Part shown: positions 34,467 through 43,308 of the stretch, piece by piece | Layout: each line of letters starts with the position of its first letter | How positions within the stretch are numbered: position 1 is the first letter of the stretch | IMG/VR virus record: IMGVR_UViG_3300002052_000634 | Coordinates: 1-64,000 of that record | Source of the DNA: a virus | Direction: 5' to 3' (one strand) | Length of the DNA stretch: 64,000 nucleotides | Translations under genes and position numbers: made by a program | Notes under the pieces: model-generated | What the model saw: the letters and a program-made list of their open reading frames with translations, nothing else | Told to the model about the DNA's origin: nothing | Database searches by the model: none

Positions 34467-36136
34467 TATTCTTCCTCCATTAATTCTAATATTTCGTTTA
34501 TTTGAGATTTAGTTAGACTTGCCTTTCTTATCCATTTTTTTCCACGTTTCTTATATTTTAATTTAACATTTCTCCAAGCACTTTGTCTAGCTTGAGTTTC
34601 ATTCTGAGTTTCTTCGTATACAGCATTAAAGGTTTTTATCCATATTGTTCTTGCTCCTGCTGGTAAATTTTTTAATTGTGCTGGATAATTGGTCTTCGTA
34701 TAAGGAGCAATTTCTAAATCTTTATTTTTACTCATATCAAACTTTTCATTATCGTCAACTTTATCTCTTGGAATGGGTCTTCCATTTGTATCCACTTCTT
34801 CTCTTTCTTCTTCCTGTGGAGAAATATCCGATTCTCTGTTATCTGTTATGTGAGGGTACATTAAAATTTCAGTACCATCTTTAGCTTCTTTTTCACGTCT
34901 ACTTTTCTCAGTATCAAAATCTGTTTCTCCAACCAATTCACAATATGTCTTATTCGATAATTGCCCATGTTTCCATAGTAATCTAAGTTCCTGCTTAAAT
35001 CTATCGTTAATAAAACCCCTAACTGGAGAGGACGTGATATGAAATTCTGAATTTTTATATTTTATGGAAGTAGAATTTTTTTCTAAAGCTAAAAGTAGTA
35101 TTTGATAAAGTAAGAGTTTAAAATCTTCCACTCCAGCCCTTATTTCTTCTATAAAAGCTTTAGGATTAATAATAGCTTCTCTTCGAGTCTCAGATACACT
35201 TTGAACAATATCCACAAATCCTAATCCACTAAGAATATTCTTTTCAGCTTGTTCGAAAAGTTTAGGAGCGAAAGCTGTTGCTAAATCGGGAATTAAATGT
35301 CTTATTTCCTCAGCATAATCAGTAACTCTCATTTTTGTCTGAGAATCTCTACTGCCAAAATTGTCTTTATACTCTCTTAATAATGCTTGAATATCTTCAT
35401 AAATAGCCTTAAATTCGGCATCTGTATAAGTTTTACCTGCTGTAGTTAAAGTATCGCTACCTTTCTTAACTAACATCATATAAGGAATTATTTCTTCAAC
35501 AACTTTACTTCCAAATTGTTTAAGAGATTCTATTATTTTATAATTATGATATACTCCTCGTTTTATTAAGAAAGGAACTGGATACTTATCAAACCATCTA
35601 CCATAAGGACGAGAAAAAATAACTCCAGCATCTAATTTTGCTCTATCATTATCAGTATCTCCTAAATAATAATCATAACTATCTAAAGTTAATACTTCAT
35701 CATCATCCTTTGGTTTAGCGAGTATTTCTTTACCATCTATAAAGAACATTCGAGAAGGTAGTTGGAATCCTCCAAAATTATCCCATTTAGTAATTTTAAG
35801 AACGGGAAAAGAAGAACCTTTCCATCTTTCCTTAAAATATTCTTTCGCAAGGGATTTTATTCCAGGAGGTATTTTACCGTTATAATCCTTATTTACTTGT
35901 AATGCCCATTTTCGTAAAATTTTAGTAAGATTATTATTGCTCGTTTCTATTCCATATTCTACTGTTGCACTTTCAACCGCAAAGTCAGTTAAACTATCTA
36001 TAATACCACTAACATCATCTCTAAGCATAACTTCGATAGCTTGAGCTTGTTCTTTGAAAGTATCTGGTATAATTATTTTCTTTAAAAATAATGAAAACAA
36101 ATTATGTAAAAAAACCGTAGAATCTATCGTACTCAT
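34466..36136 (-). CDS. Portal protein with C-terminal ChaB domain
   Basis: 556 aa. The portal body has a DDV-rich N-terminus, FKERWKGSSFPVLKITKWD, LPSRMFFIDGKEI, and a helical clip/crown region with RVTDYAEEIRHLIPD. Residues about 490-545 form a ChaB domain: LKNLPAGARTIWIKTFNAVY...ARQSAWRNVKLKY. It follows terminase directly and has a one-base overlap with the next gene. It forms the dodecameric DNA gate. The ChaB fusion is addressed separately. Confidence 0.88.
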   Translation of the reverse strand: MSTIDSTVFLHNLFSLFLKKIIIPDTFKEQAQAIEVMLRDDVSGIIDSLTDFAVESATVEYGIETSNNNLTKILRKWALQVNKDYNGKIPPGIKSLAKEYFKERWKGSSFPVLKITKWDNFGGFQLPSRMFFIDGKEILAKPKDDDEVLTLDSYDYYLGDTDNDRAKLDAGVIFSRPYGRWFDKYPVPFLIKRGVYHNYKIIESLKQFGSKVVEEIIPYMMLVKKGSDTLTTAGKTYTDAEFKAIYEDIQALLREYKDNFGSRDSQTKMRVTDYAEEIRHLIPDLATAFAPKLFEQAEKNILSGLGFVDIVQSVSETRREAIINPKAFIEEIRAGVEDFKLLLYQILLLALEKNSTSIKYKNSEFHITSSPVRGFINDRFKQELRLLWKHGQLSNKTYCELVGETDFDTEKSRREKEAKDGTEILMYPHITDNRESDISPQEEEREEVDTNGRPIPRDKVDDNEKFDMSKNKDLEIAPYTKTNYPAQLKNLPAGARTIWIKTFNAVYEETQNETQARQSAWRNVKLKYKKRGKKWIRKASLTKSQINEILELMEEE

Positions 36137-36137
36137 C

Positions 36138-37988
36138 TTATTCTCCTTTTATAGTTTCAAATTTCTTAGTTAAGCGTTTTAGTTCAGAGACCGCTATACT
36201 TGCTCTTGTAGTATCTCCTCTAAATGTATAATAATTAGCTCTTTCTAATAGCAAGGTTCTCACATATTTGTCAAACTGGCTTTTATCACAATTAACTAAT
36301 TTGCCTTGATGAATTTTATTTATTATTTCTTCTTTAGTTTCTTTAATATCTTCTATTTTTTTCCTAAGAGAACTAATACCTAATCCAATTTCAGAAGTCA
36401 TGTTAGGAGTAGTATTAAAATCTTTTTTTAACCATTGAGCAATGGAAAATACCCGAAAAGCTGACCAGTAATGGTCTCCTGTTTCACTAATGCACTCATA
36501 CGTTGTACGAGTATCTGATTTCGTAGAAATTACCGAACTAAACTGATTATCAAATTTATAATCTTTTTCGGGTATAAATAATCGAGGTTCATAAAGTAAT
36601 ATTTTAAGTCTTTTTATTACCCATTCCGACATAAATTCTTCTCGAACTATGGGCTTACCTTTTTTATCTAATTTGATAGATTTATTAGCATCTTGTTCAA
36701 AACCAGAAATCACTTTATCATTTCCTCTATACCATACTAAATTCTTCTTATATCCTGCTTTTTCAAATTTATCATATAATCCTCTTCCACATGCTTCTCC
36801 ACAATCAAAACCTAAAACATTAGCTTGAGTTTGTTCAACTAAATATTTAAAAATTTCATATTGTTCTTGTTCGGTCATATTATATAAAATAATATTATAT
36901 AATAAATAATATTTATCTCCGATTTCTGATAAAATAATTATATCAGAACCTCCCGCACCGTCGCCTACATCAGAACAAATAAAAATACGGTCTATATTCT
37001 TAGGTCTTTCTACTATAATTAAATTTTTAAAATTTTCAAATTGTTCTTTTTTTAATTCGAATCTTTTAATTTCTCGATTTTTTAAATATGCAAATTTAAC
37101 TCTTTCCATATCAAAAGTAGAAAAAGCGTCTTCAGCAACTTCGCCCTCAAAATATATTCTGAAATTTAAACTTTCTTTTCCACCGTAATCTTTTTCCGCT
37201 TCTAAAATATCTTTATCTGAACAAGTGGGATTAACATATCGAGGTAAATTTAAAATTTTGTCTTTATTTATAGGGTCAAAAAATATTTTACCTATTGGAG
37301 AATGTTTAAGAAAATTAGTCATCCCTGCTAATCGAAATATAGACCCTAACTCTGAACAACTATCACGACGTTTCTTATATATTTCTTCATTTTCGAATGA
37401 AATTTCGTCCCCCCACATCTTATCCACATGAAGCTGATAAAAAGCACTTCCAGGAGATTTTCCAGATAAATGCATATTAACGCCATGAAGAGTCCAATTA
37501 TTTTTTCTACCGTAAAATTTAATAGCAGGTTTATATCTACAAATAAAATAGAAAATCTTAAAAATAGGATGATATTTCATTGCTTTTTCTACAGCAGTTA
37601 GAATACCTCGTAATCTTTTTTCATCTATAGAATAGAGCAAAGCTTTCAGATTTTTCTCATAAAGAGCAGAAAGGGCGATGTCTATAATAAGAGATATTAA
37701 TGACTTCCCAAAAAGCCTCGCTCCAAGATTATATAAATCTCCTATATTTTTTCTTAAATCGAAAGTTTGTTTATCGCTTAATTCATGATATTTTTGCATG
37801 GCTTTAAAATCATAAATAGATTCATATGATAACATAGGCAATTGGTATTTTCGAATTTTACCATAAGCTTTTTTATCAAAGTGCCCTAAATTATCAAAAT
37901 CGTCAAATAAACATTCCGCTAAAGTTACTGGATTATACCATGAAGTTATAAAGTCTAATTCTTTTTTTGAGATTTTTTCTATAAGCAT
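36138..37988 (-). CDS. terL: Terminase large subunit
   Basis: 616 aa. ATPase: Walker A-like GARLFGKS (residues 89-96) and Walker B-like MWGDEISFE (acidic pair at 194-195). RNase-H-like nuclease: D340 in IFICSDVGDG, D395 in GFDCGEACG and a late acidic/His site GDHYWSAFRV. It cuts concatemers and pumps DNA into the prohead through the portal encoded next. Order small subunit, large subunit, portal is canonical. No intein in this gene. Confidence 0.92.
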   Translation of the reverse strand: MLIEKISKKELDFITSWYNPVTLAECLFDDFDNLGHFDKKAYGKIRKYQLPMLSYESIYDFKAMQKYHELSDKQTFDLRKNIGDLYNLGARLFGKSLISLIIDIALSALYEKNLKALLYSIDEKRLRGILTAVEKAMKYHPIFKIFYFICRYKPAIKFYGRKNNWTLHGVNMHLSGKSPGSAFYQLHVDKMWGDEISFENEEIYKKRRDSCSELGSIFRLAGMTNFLKHSPIGKIFFDPINKDKILNLPRYVNPTCSDKDILEAEKDYGGKESLNFRIYFEGEVAEDAFSTFDMERVKFAYLKNREIKRFELKKEQFENFKNLIIVERPKNIDRIFICSDVGDGAGGSDIIILSEIGDKYYLLYNIILYNMTEQEQYEIFKYLVEQTQANVLGFDCGEACGRGLYDKFEKAGYKKNLVWYRGNDKVISGFEQDANKSIKLDKKGKPIVREEFMSEWVIKRLKILLYEPRLFIPEKDYKFDNQFSSVISTKSDTRTTYECISETGDHYWSAFRVFSIAQWLKKDFNTTPNMTSEIGLGISSLRKKIEDIKETKEEIINKIHQGKLVNCDKSQFDKYVRTLLLERANYYTFRGDTTRASIAVSELKRLTKKFETIKGE

Positions 37989-38044
37989 ACTATTTTAATT
38001 AAATGAGCTAAATAGAAGAAGGTAGCGACAAACAAGGAAGGAAA

Positions 38045-38659
38045 TTATGAAGCACTGTAGAAACGTTTTTCTAGAAAATCTATATATCGAACTCTAGTGT
38101 CATAGATTTTAGCTAAGTCTTCTTTTGTTATTTTTTTGTCTGTTTTATATAATTTCCATAAATAGTCGTTAGTCAAAAATTTACCTTTAAAAAAAGGGTG
38201 TTTATTTAAATCATAATTTTTTACTTTAAATATAAAAAATATTAATTTTTGACAAAAAGGACAAGGTGCAGTATAATCGGCTTGATTTTCTTCTCTATGT
38301 TTTTCAAATTTTTTGTCTACTTCTTCAAATATTTGATAAGGGTCTTTAGCTTTTTTATCCTCAAATAATCCTAATTTTTCCCGAAGTGTAAGAGTCTGAG
38401 TTTCTATATCATTTAAACGTTCTAACCATATTTTAGGAACAACTTCGGCATCTGTTACTGTTTTACTTTTAGTTAAATCTTCGATTTTATTTTTTATTCG
38501 AAGAATTAAGATTTCATGGAATACTAAAGATTCTAACAGTTCTAAGTCGTTTATTTTCTCATAGTTATAAATCTTACAGTATTTGTCAAATTTCCGTTTG
38601 GCTCTCTTACGTTCCGCAGAAGATAAACCTGCTCCCTGGAACTTATAAGCTTTTGACAT
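38045..38659 (-). CDS. Putative terminase small subunit
   Basis: 204 aa, first substantial gene of the virion operon and directly upstream of terL. Helical and Lys-rich, with a CPFC pair in ADYTAPCPFCQKL and a C-terminal helix-turn-helix-like pattern (KITKEDLAKIYDTRVRYIDFL). Function is assigned from position; the sequence is not a clear family match. Confidence 0.65.
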   Translation of the reverse strand: MSKAYKFQGAGLSSAERKRAKRKFDKYCKIYNYEKINDLELLESLVFHEILILRIKNKIEDLTKSKTVTDAEVVPKIWLERLNDIETQTLTLREKLGLFEDKKAKDPYQIFEEVDKKFEKHREENQADYTAPCPFCQKLIFFIFKVKNYDLNKHPFFKGKFLTNDYLWKLYKTDKKITKEDLAKIYDTRVRYIDFLEKRFYSAS

Positions 38660-38702
38660 ATTTACCTTACTTGTTAATATTCAATAAGTTACAAATAAAA
38701 GC

Positions 38703-38722
38703 ACCGCCCTAAAATGGGCGGT
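38703..38722 (-). terminator. Terminator-like hairpin in the leader of the virion operon
   Basis: ACCGCCC and GGGCGGT form a seven-pair GC-rich stem with a six-base loop, followed on the minus strand by GCTTTTATTTG. It lies between promoter 38822-38850 and the terminase small-subunit ATG, directly after a small leader ORF, so it looks like an attenuator. Confidence 0.75.
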
Positions 38723-38729
38723 TTATTAT

Positions 38730-38798
38730 TTATATATAAAGAGAAGATATAATTGTAATAAAATATGATAATATATAATAAGATATAAAAATAGACAT
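38730..38798 (-). CDS. 22-aa hydrophobic leader peptide
   Basis: ATG 38798 has AGGAGAGGG about eight bases upstream, placed a few bases after the predicted transcription start. The peptide is 22 residues, almost all Ile, Tyr, Ser, Leu and Phe (begins MSIFISYYIL). Its stop is eight bases before the attenuator-like hairpin. Leader peptide or small membrane protein. Confidence 0.55.
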   Translation of the reverse strand: MSIFISYYILSYFITIISSLYI

Positions 38799-38821
38799 AC
38801 TTTTACCCTCTCCTACTATAT

Positions 38822-38850
38822 ATTATATCATATAAATAGCTTGGTGTCAA
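38822..38850 (-). promoter_or_regulatory. Promoter of the virion operon
   Basis: Minus strand TTGACA, 17-bp spacer, TATAAT, with TGA immediately before the -10 (extended -10). It shares TTGACAC, spacer end ATATGA and TATAATA with the promoters at 46535 and 47284. Confidence 0.9.
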
Positions 38851-38864
38851 GGGTAGCGAAACAA

Positions 38865-39002
38865 TTATTTTTTATCGTCCTCTTTAAGCATTTGTTCTTT
38901 TATTTGTCTAAAAAATTTAATAGCTTTCTTCGTCTCTTTATCTAATTTAAGATTTCGATAAAATTTATTTAGAGTTCTTCTTATGTTTATTTTGCTCGCC
39001 AT
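38865..39002 (-). CDS. Small basic protein
   Basis: 45 aa, overlaps the metallophosphoesterase stop by 38 bp. Lys/Arg-rich (INIRRTLNKFYRNLKLDKETKKAIKF). Last gene before the virion promoter. Unknown. Confidence 0.5.
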   Translation of the reverse strand: MASKINIRRTLNKFYRNLKLDKETKKAIKFFRQIKEQMLKEDDKK

Positions 39003-39630
39003 GTTCTTGTTTCCTTTTCCATTTATAATATCTTTTCATAATTTCTTCGAAGCTTACAGGATAGAAATTCCAACAATCTACACCAACATTGATAGCATCG
39101 GTAAAACCAAAGGAGGTTTTTATCCGTTTAATTTGCCATGCTAAATGAACATGCCCTACTAGATTTATTTTATAGTTAGGGTCGACGTGAGCAGGATTGT
39201 GTACTATATTTATTCTTTTACCTCCATATCGAATTACTAATCTTTCGATAGGAGTTTTTACTCCATTATTTCCGTCATGATTTCCTTTACAAAACAAAAT
39301 TTTTCCATTCAATTTCTTCTCTATTTCTGTAGGTTTAATCGGAAGTCCTTCTCCTTTTTTTCCACCTGGAGAATTCTTAAAAATGAAATCGCCAACAAAA
39401 ATAACTAAATCTTCTGGTTTTACTCTTTCATTCCAACGTCTAATTAATTCTTTATTCATTTTATCTAGAGATTCGAAACTAATAGCGAATTTTCGTTGTT
39501 CTTCTTGGGATTTATTTTTATAAATTTCATATAACTCTTTATCTTCTTTAGTCATAAATTCAGTACGACCTACATATTTTAAAATATTAGCATGGTTAAA
39601 GTGAGTATCTGCTGAAAACCAAAGTTTCAT
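38965..39630 (-). CDS. Calcineurin-like metallophosphoesterase
   Basis: 221 aa with all metal-binding motifs: SADTHFNH near residue 6, VGDFIF near 81, KGNHDG near 115, and GHVHLAW near 158. It hydrolyses phosphodiesters or phosphomonoesters; substrate unknown. It overlaps the CCA-adding enzyme by four bases, so the pair with the nucleotidyltransferases may form an RNA end-healing set (inference). Confidence 0.9.
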   Translation of the reverse strand: MKLWFSADTHFNHANILKYVGRTEFMTKEDKELYEIYKNKSQEEQRKFAISFESLDKMNKELIRRWNERVKPEDLVIFVGDFIFKNSPGGKKGEGLPIKPTEIEKKLNGKILFCKGNHDGNNGVKTPIERLVIRYGGKRINIVHNPAHVDPNYKINLVGHVHLAWQIKRIKTSFGFTDAINVGVDCWNFYPVSFEEIMKRYYKWKRKQEHGEQNKHKKNSK

Positions 39631-40622
39631 TTCTTTCCTTTCTCATCTGCTTCTTTCAAAGGACTATCTTGTTCTAAGTGATGTAAGACTAAATTTTTTA
39701 CAATTTCTCTTCTGTCATTAGACCACTTTAAATACAAAGCTAATCTGGTCACAAATTCTACTGCTAACAATTCATGCTTTATATAATTACTTCTATCTTC
39801 TCTATCAGTTCTCACGAAAGGTTTACCAATATCATGTAACAGTCCTGCCCATCTAAGATTTATTTCTTTAGGAGTATTAAGAACTACTCTCTTTGTATGT
39901 TCCCACAAAGTAAAGTTATGATGAGGGCTGTTTTGTTCATAAGCTATTTGCAAAGATAATTCTGGAAGTATAAAATTCAATAATTTTGTTTTTGCCAAAA
40001 ATTCTAATCCTACTTCTGGATGGTCTGCCAATAGTAATTTATCGAGTTCGGCTACCCATCTTTCCTTACTAATCTGTAATATTTTATAATTCATAGAATT
40101 TACAGCATGATAAATAGAAGGATGTATTTCAAATTCTAACTGAGAAGCGAATCTAGCTACTCTAAGCATCCTCAAGGGGTCTTCTTTGAATCTCTCATTT
40201 GGCTTTCCAACACATCTAATAATTTTATCTTGAATATCTTTTCTTCCACCAAAAGGGTCAATGTATCTATCTCCTGTTTTAGCAATAGCGTTAATGGTAA
40301 AATCTCTTCTGCTTAAATCAGCAGTGATGTCTTTGACAAAAGTAACTTCAGGTTTTCTACTTCCAGATTTATATTTTTCATTTCTAAATGTAGTTATCTC
40401 AATTAGATTACCGTTTATTTTTACTCCTAAAGTCCCGAATCTTTTTCCTGTCAAATAAGGTCTTCTACCTGCTTTTCTAATAGAAGCTTCAATTTCATCT
40501 GGAGTTAAAGGAGTAGTAAAATCAAAATCTTTAGGAACGTTCCCTAAAATTTTATCTCTAACTGCTCCTCCTACCATATAGAGAGGACTAACTATTTTTT
40601 TGACTTCTTCGTATATAGTCAT
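39627..40622 (-). CDS. CCA tRNA nucleotidyltransferase with HD domain
   Basis: 331 aa. Class II pol-beta nucleotidyltransferase head: YMVGGAVRDKILGNVPKDFDF with the GG...D.D site, ISR-like RRDFTINAIA, and EDPLRMLRVARFASQL. A C-terminal HD domain has LLHDIGKP and ends NLVLHHLEQD. It adds or repairs the 3'-CCA of tRNA, or tail-adds to RNA. It is shorter than bacterial enzymes (about 410 aa). It overlaps both neighbours. Confidence 0.88.
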   Translation of the reverse strand: MTIYEEVKKIVSPLYMVGGAVRDKILGNVPKDFDFTTPLTPDEIEASIRKAGRRPYLTGKRFGTLGVKINGNLIEITTFRNEKYKSGSRKPEVTFVKDITADLSRRDFTINAIAKTGDRYIDPFGGRKDIQDKIIRCVGKPNERFKEDPLRMLRVARFASQLEFEIHPSIYHAVNSMNYKILQISKERWVAELDKLLLADHPEVGLEFLAKTKLLNFILPELSLQIAYEQNSPHHNFTLWEHTKRVVLNTPKEINLRWAGLLHDIGKPFVRTDREDRSNYIKHELLAVEFVTRLALYLKWSNDRREIVKNLVLHHLEQDSPLKEADEKGKK

Positions 40623-41565
40623 ATAAAATCCCTATTGTAAATTTTTCGATTTCTTCAGTTCTCGGTTTAGCAGGTAGCGTACTCGATATTGTCAAAGATT
40701 CCATTTCTCTTTCTAGTTGCTCAGAAAATTCCAAGACTTGTTCTACAGTCCATTTGCCTTCTCTAATATCTAGAAGTAATTGTCTTTCTTTCAAAGGGAA
40801 TTCTAATTTGCCAGTTTTCAATAATTCTATTCCTTCTAACATTAATCTTATTAAATGACTCGCAAATTTTACATCGAATCCATATCTATTTAACAACCCT
40901 CTCCTATTTCCTACTTTTGATATTCTTTCTTCTAAACTCTTTATAACTTTCTTAATTGGTAACGATGGAGAAAAATTTATATCTCCGATTGAAACAAACT
41001 TTACATTATTATATCCCGATTTTCTTAATTTAATAAAATGAGGACAAGTAGATAAAGTAATAACTTCTATTAGAAATTTATTTTTATCTATTTTCGAAAG
41101 ATAATTAACTCCATTAATCAAGTCAAAATAACAATCTTTCTTTATTATCATTTTGTGTTTTTGAGAAAAAGCATATCCTAAAAATTTTTGTTTTAATCCT
41201 TTATGTGGAAAAAGATGTTTAATATCTAATAATTTCTGTCCTAATTCATTTTTGAATACTATATTTTTTTCGTTTACAAATAATATCTCCAAAATATTAG
41301 GGTTATTTGAAAGAGCGAGTTGGATAAATTTTCTAAATTCGTAGAGTTTTCTATCTATAGCTTTATCAGTATTTTTTCCGTTTTCGTCTTTGGCTTTTAT
41401 AGAAAGATTAACTTCTTCACATTTTTTAAATCCCAATATATATTCTATAGGAGATAAGAAAATCCCTATATAATCTTTGTCAGAATTTTCAGTGTTAGTT
41501 CCATACAAATGAGACCCTGATATTATTTCTAAAATTTTATTTTTATCGGCAATTAAAGGATTCAT
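40588..41565 (-). CDS. RlaP-like nucleotidyltransferase
   Basis: 325 aa. ISGSHLYGTNTENSDKDYIGIFL carries the G-S...S-D-x-D metal and nucleotide site of the minimal pol-beta superfamily (here given in two parts: GSHLYGT and SDKDYIGIF). The rest resembles RlaP-type predicted nucleotidyltransferases associated with RNA ligases in other genomes. Overlaps the CCA enzyme by 35 bp and is preceded by ATGA overlap. Substrate likely RNA; unproven. Confidence 0.75.
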   Translation of the reverse strand: MNPLIADKNKILEIISGSHLYGTNTENSDKDYIGIFLSPIEYILGFKKCEEVNLSIKAKDENGKNTDKAIDRKLYEFRKFIQLALSNNPNILEILFVNEKNIVFKNELGQKLLDIKHLFPHKGLKQKFLGYAFSQKHKMIIKKDCYFDLINGVNYLSKIDKNKFLIEVITLSTCPHFIKLRKSGYNNVKFVSIGDINFSPSLPIKKVIKSLEERISKVGNRRGLLNRYGFDVKFASHLIRLMLEGIELLKTGKLEFPLKERQLLLDIREGKWTVEQVLEFSEQLEREMESLTISSTLPAKPRTEEIEKFTIGILYDYIRRSQKNS

Positions 41566-41720
41566 TTATCCTTCCCCATCAACTCATCGAGTTCCTCATT
41601 ATTAGTACATTCTTCAAATACGTGAGGATAGCATTTTTGGATTCTTGCTAGTATAGTAAATGCAAGAACTAATTGCTTGAGAGTGTGTTCATATTTTTGT
41701 ATTATTTTTTCAAATGACAT
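41562..41720 (-). CDS. Small helical protein coupled to nucleotidyltransferase
   Basis: 52 aa (FEKIIQKYEHTLKQLVLAFTILARI..., ending ELDELMGKD). Its TGA overlaps the next ATG (ATGA), which implies translational coupling to the RlaP-like gene. Possible antitoxin-type or regulatory partner, but no family evidence. Confidence 0.55.
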   Translation of the reverse strand: MSFEKIIQKYEHTLKQLVLAFTILARIQKCYPHVFEECTNNEELDELMGKDK

Positions 41721-42135
41721 TTATCTTTTTAATCTTTCTCTTTAAATTTAAAAATAGATTAACCTCTTTAGAAGGTCTATCATAATAGTAATTATTAGAC
41801 GTTGCCACCCAATAAGGATTAATATAAAATATTTCTTTAATTTCTGCCCACGCAATCGCAGTTAAACACATAGGACAAGGTTCTCCAGAACAATATATTT
41901 TAGCTGTTGTTAAAAATTCGGTTTTTTCTTTTTTACATACTTTTCTAATAACTTGAATTTCTGCATGGGCAGTTGGGTCATGTTTTAAGGTCACTTCATT
42001 AACTGCAAAATACTGTTTACCTTTATATTCTATACAAGCCGAAAAAGGATAGCCTTTTCTATTTCTATTTGCTAATCTAATTAATTGTTTAGCTATTTTT
42101 TGCATTTTAATCCCATTCATACCAATGTTTGTCAC
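41710..42135 (-). CDS. Cytidine/deoxycytidylate deaminase-family protein
   Basis: Zinc-dependent deaminase. The active site HAE (TAHAEIQVIRK) supplies His and the catalytic Glu, and CSGEPCPMCLTAI the two Cys. Substrate could be dCMP, guanine or a modified base. The listed start (42135) overlaps the previous gene by 29 bp; ATG 42105 (131 aa), which directly follows the TAA of that gene with GGGA seven bases upstream, is at least as likely. It may supply a modified-base pathway with the Mom-like proteins (inference). Confidence 0.85.
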   Translation of the reverse strand: MTNIGMNGIKMQKIAKQLIRLANRNRKGYPFSACIEYKGKQYFAVNEVTLKHDPTAHAEIQVIRKVCKKEKTEFLTTAKIYCSGEPCPMCLTAIAWAEIKEIFYINPYWVATSNNYYYDRPSKEVNLFLNLKRKIKKINVI

Positions 42136-42340
42136 GTTTTTCTAAACAGCACCTTATCGCTAATTCTACATCCCACTTATAATATCCACATTCTCCATTA
42201 GATAAGATTGGGCAAGTGTTTATTCCGAATTTTTCGTTAAATACTTTTTCGGAGATATTATAAATTTTAATAATTTTAGAAATTTCTTCTTTAGTATATC
42301 CTAATGAGTCTTTAGGTTCTGGTAAATTAAGTTTTTTCAT
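42107..42340 (-). CDS. Small Cys-containing hypothetical protein
   Basis: 77 aa. KEEISKIIKIYNISEKVFNEKFGINTCPI and CGYYKWDVELAIRCCLEKRDKHWYEWD (seen in pieces) resemble a small family next to phage deaminases. Precedes the deaminase with overlap. No known function. Confidence 0.6.
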   Translation of the reverse strand: MKKLNLPEPKDSLGYTKEEISKIIKIYNISEKVFNEKFGINTCPILSNGECGYYKWDVELAIRCCLEKRDKHWYEWD

Positions 42341-42342
42341 TT

Positions 42343-42489
42343 TTATTCCTCTCTATATGCCAATATTTCATATTCGTCATATCGTACATACCAAACTTTA
42401 TAAATTGTATATCTTTGAGAAGAAAGAGAATTTAATTCTTTTTCTAATGTTATAGCATGTAGTTTAATTTTATGTATCCATTTTTTCAT
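42343..42489 (-). CDS. Small basic protein
   Basis: 48 aa, overlaps the preceding gene by 20 bp; ATG after AAGGAGAT. Ends IYKVWYVRYDEYEILAY. Unknown. Confidence 0.5.
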   Translation of the reverse strand: MKKWIHKIKLHAITLEKELNSLSSQRYTIYKVWYVRYDEYEILAYREE

Positions 42490-42769
42490 AATATCTCCTT
42501 TTATATTCTCTTGCTTTTGAAGGCAATAAAGAACACATCAGATTTTCTTCCAACATTCTATCTCTAACAATTTGATATTTTTCTACTATACTTATAGCAT
42601 AAAGGTCTGTATATCCAAATTGTATATTAAATTCTTTCAATAAAAAATTATAATAATCTACTAATTTATCTTTTTCACAATAATGACATTGTGCTAAAGT
42701 AGGTATATTATGCCATTTTTCAGGATTGCAATATTCTATTAATATCCTAGCCCAAGATTTTTTATACAT
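42470..42769 (-). CDS. Hypothetical protein with CxxC
   Basis: 99 aa. WHNIPTLAQCHYCEKDKLVDYYNF and a helical C-terminus with MCSLLPSKAREYKRRY. A lone CHYC pair. No start conflict; ATG 42769 follows AAAATAAT. Unknown. Confidence 0.55.
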   Translation of the reverse strand: MYKKSWARILIEYCNPEKWHNIPTLAQCHYCEKDKLVDYYNFLLKEFNIQFGYTDLYAISIVEKYQIVRDRMLEENLMCSLLPSKAREYKRRYYEKMDT

Positions 42770-42771
42770 TA

Positions 42772-42942
42772 TTATAATCCTATTTTCAATCTTTGCATTG
42801 TTTCGTATATTTCTAATTTTTCTTCATAGGTATAATTACAAATTCCAGAACTATCCAAATGTCCACAGCCTTCACAAAATCTCTCGCTAATATTTTCTTT
42901 TTCCCATTCGGGGCAAAAGTTTTCTAAAATTTCAAATTTCAT
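42772..42942 (-). CDS. Small Cys-rich protein
   Basis: 56 aa from ATG 42942, which has GGAGGAAGAG immediately upstream (a longer open frame to 42990 lacks a ribosome site). CPEW..., CEGCG and C later give a zinc-type cluster. ATGA overlap with the upstream gene. Confidence 0.65.
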   Translation of the reverse strand: MKFEILENFCPEWEKENISERFCEGCGHLDSSGICNYTYEEKLEIYETMQRLKIGL

Positions 42943-43088
42943 TTCTCTTCCTCCAATGTAAATAATCCTTGATGACCACAAGGTAAACAACTTGCTCTAA
43001 TTTTATCCTCATCTTTTTTAGTAACAACTTTCCAATAAGTTTTCTCTCCACAAATCATACATTTTTGAACTAAAATTCTAACTTTCAT
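42939..43088 (-). CDS. Small zinc-ribbon protein
   Basis: 49 aa with CMICG near residue 10 and CLPCGH near residue 34. Its TGA overlaps the ATG of the next gene (ATGA). Four-Cys ribbon, function unknown. Confidence 0.65.
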   Translation of the reverse strand: MKVRILVQKCMICGEKTYWKVVTKKDEDKIRASCLPCGHQGLFTLEEEK

Positions 43089-43113
43089 TATATTATGCCT
43101 TTCGTTCATTATA

Positions 43114-43308
43114 TTATTTATTGTCAGCTACTGTAATTTCTAAATGACTATGTAAAGGAACTAAATAACCATCAGAAGCCCATTTAATAATTTCACTTAC
43201 TGGAGTATCAGGGTCAAATATTTTAGTTTCTCTCCACATATCTCCTACAGTAGTGTTTCCAGCCGAGCAGTGTTTTATAGCTATGATTTTTGGAAAAGTA
43301 TTATTCAT
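43114..43308 (-). CDS. Hypothetical protein
   Basis: 64 aa. FPKIIAIKHCSAGNTTVGDMWRETK..., ending HSHLEITVADN. Start near 43308 with AAGGAG upstream; overlaps the neighbouring zinc protein by eight bases. Not recognised; one Cys only. Confidence 0.55.
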   Translation of the reverse strand: MNNTFPKIIAIKHCSAGNTTVGDMWRETKIFDPDTPVSEIIKWASDGYLVPLHSHLEITVADNK

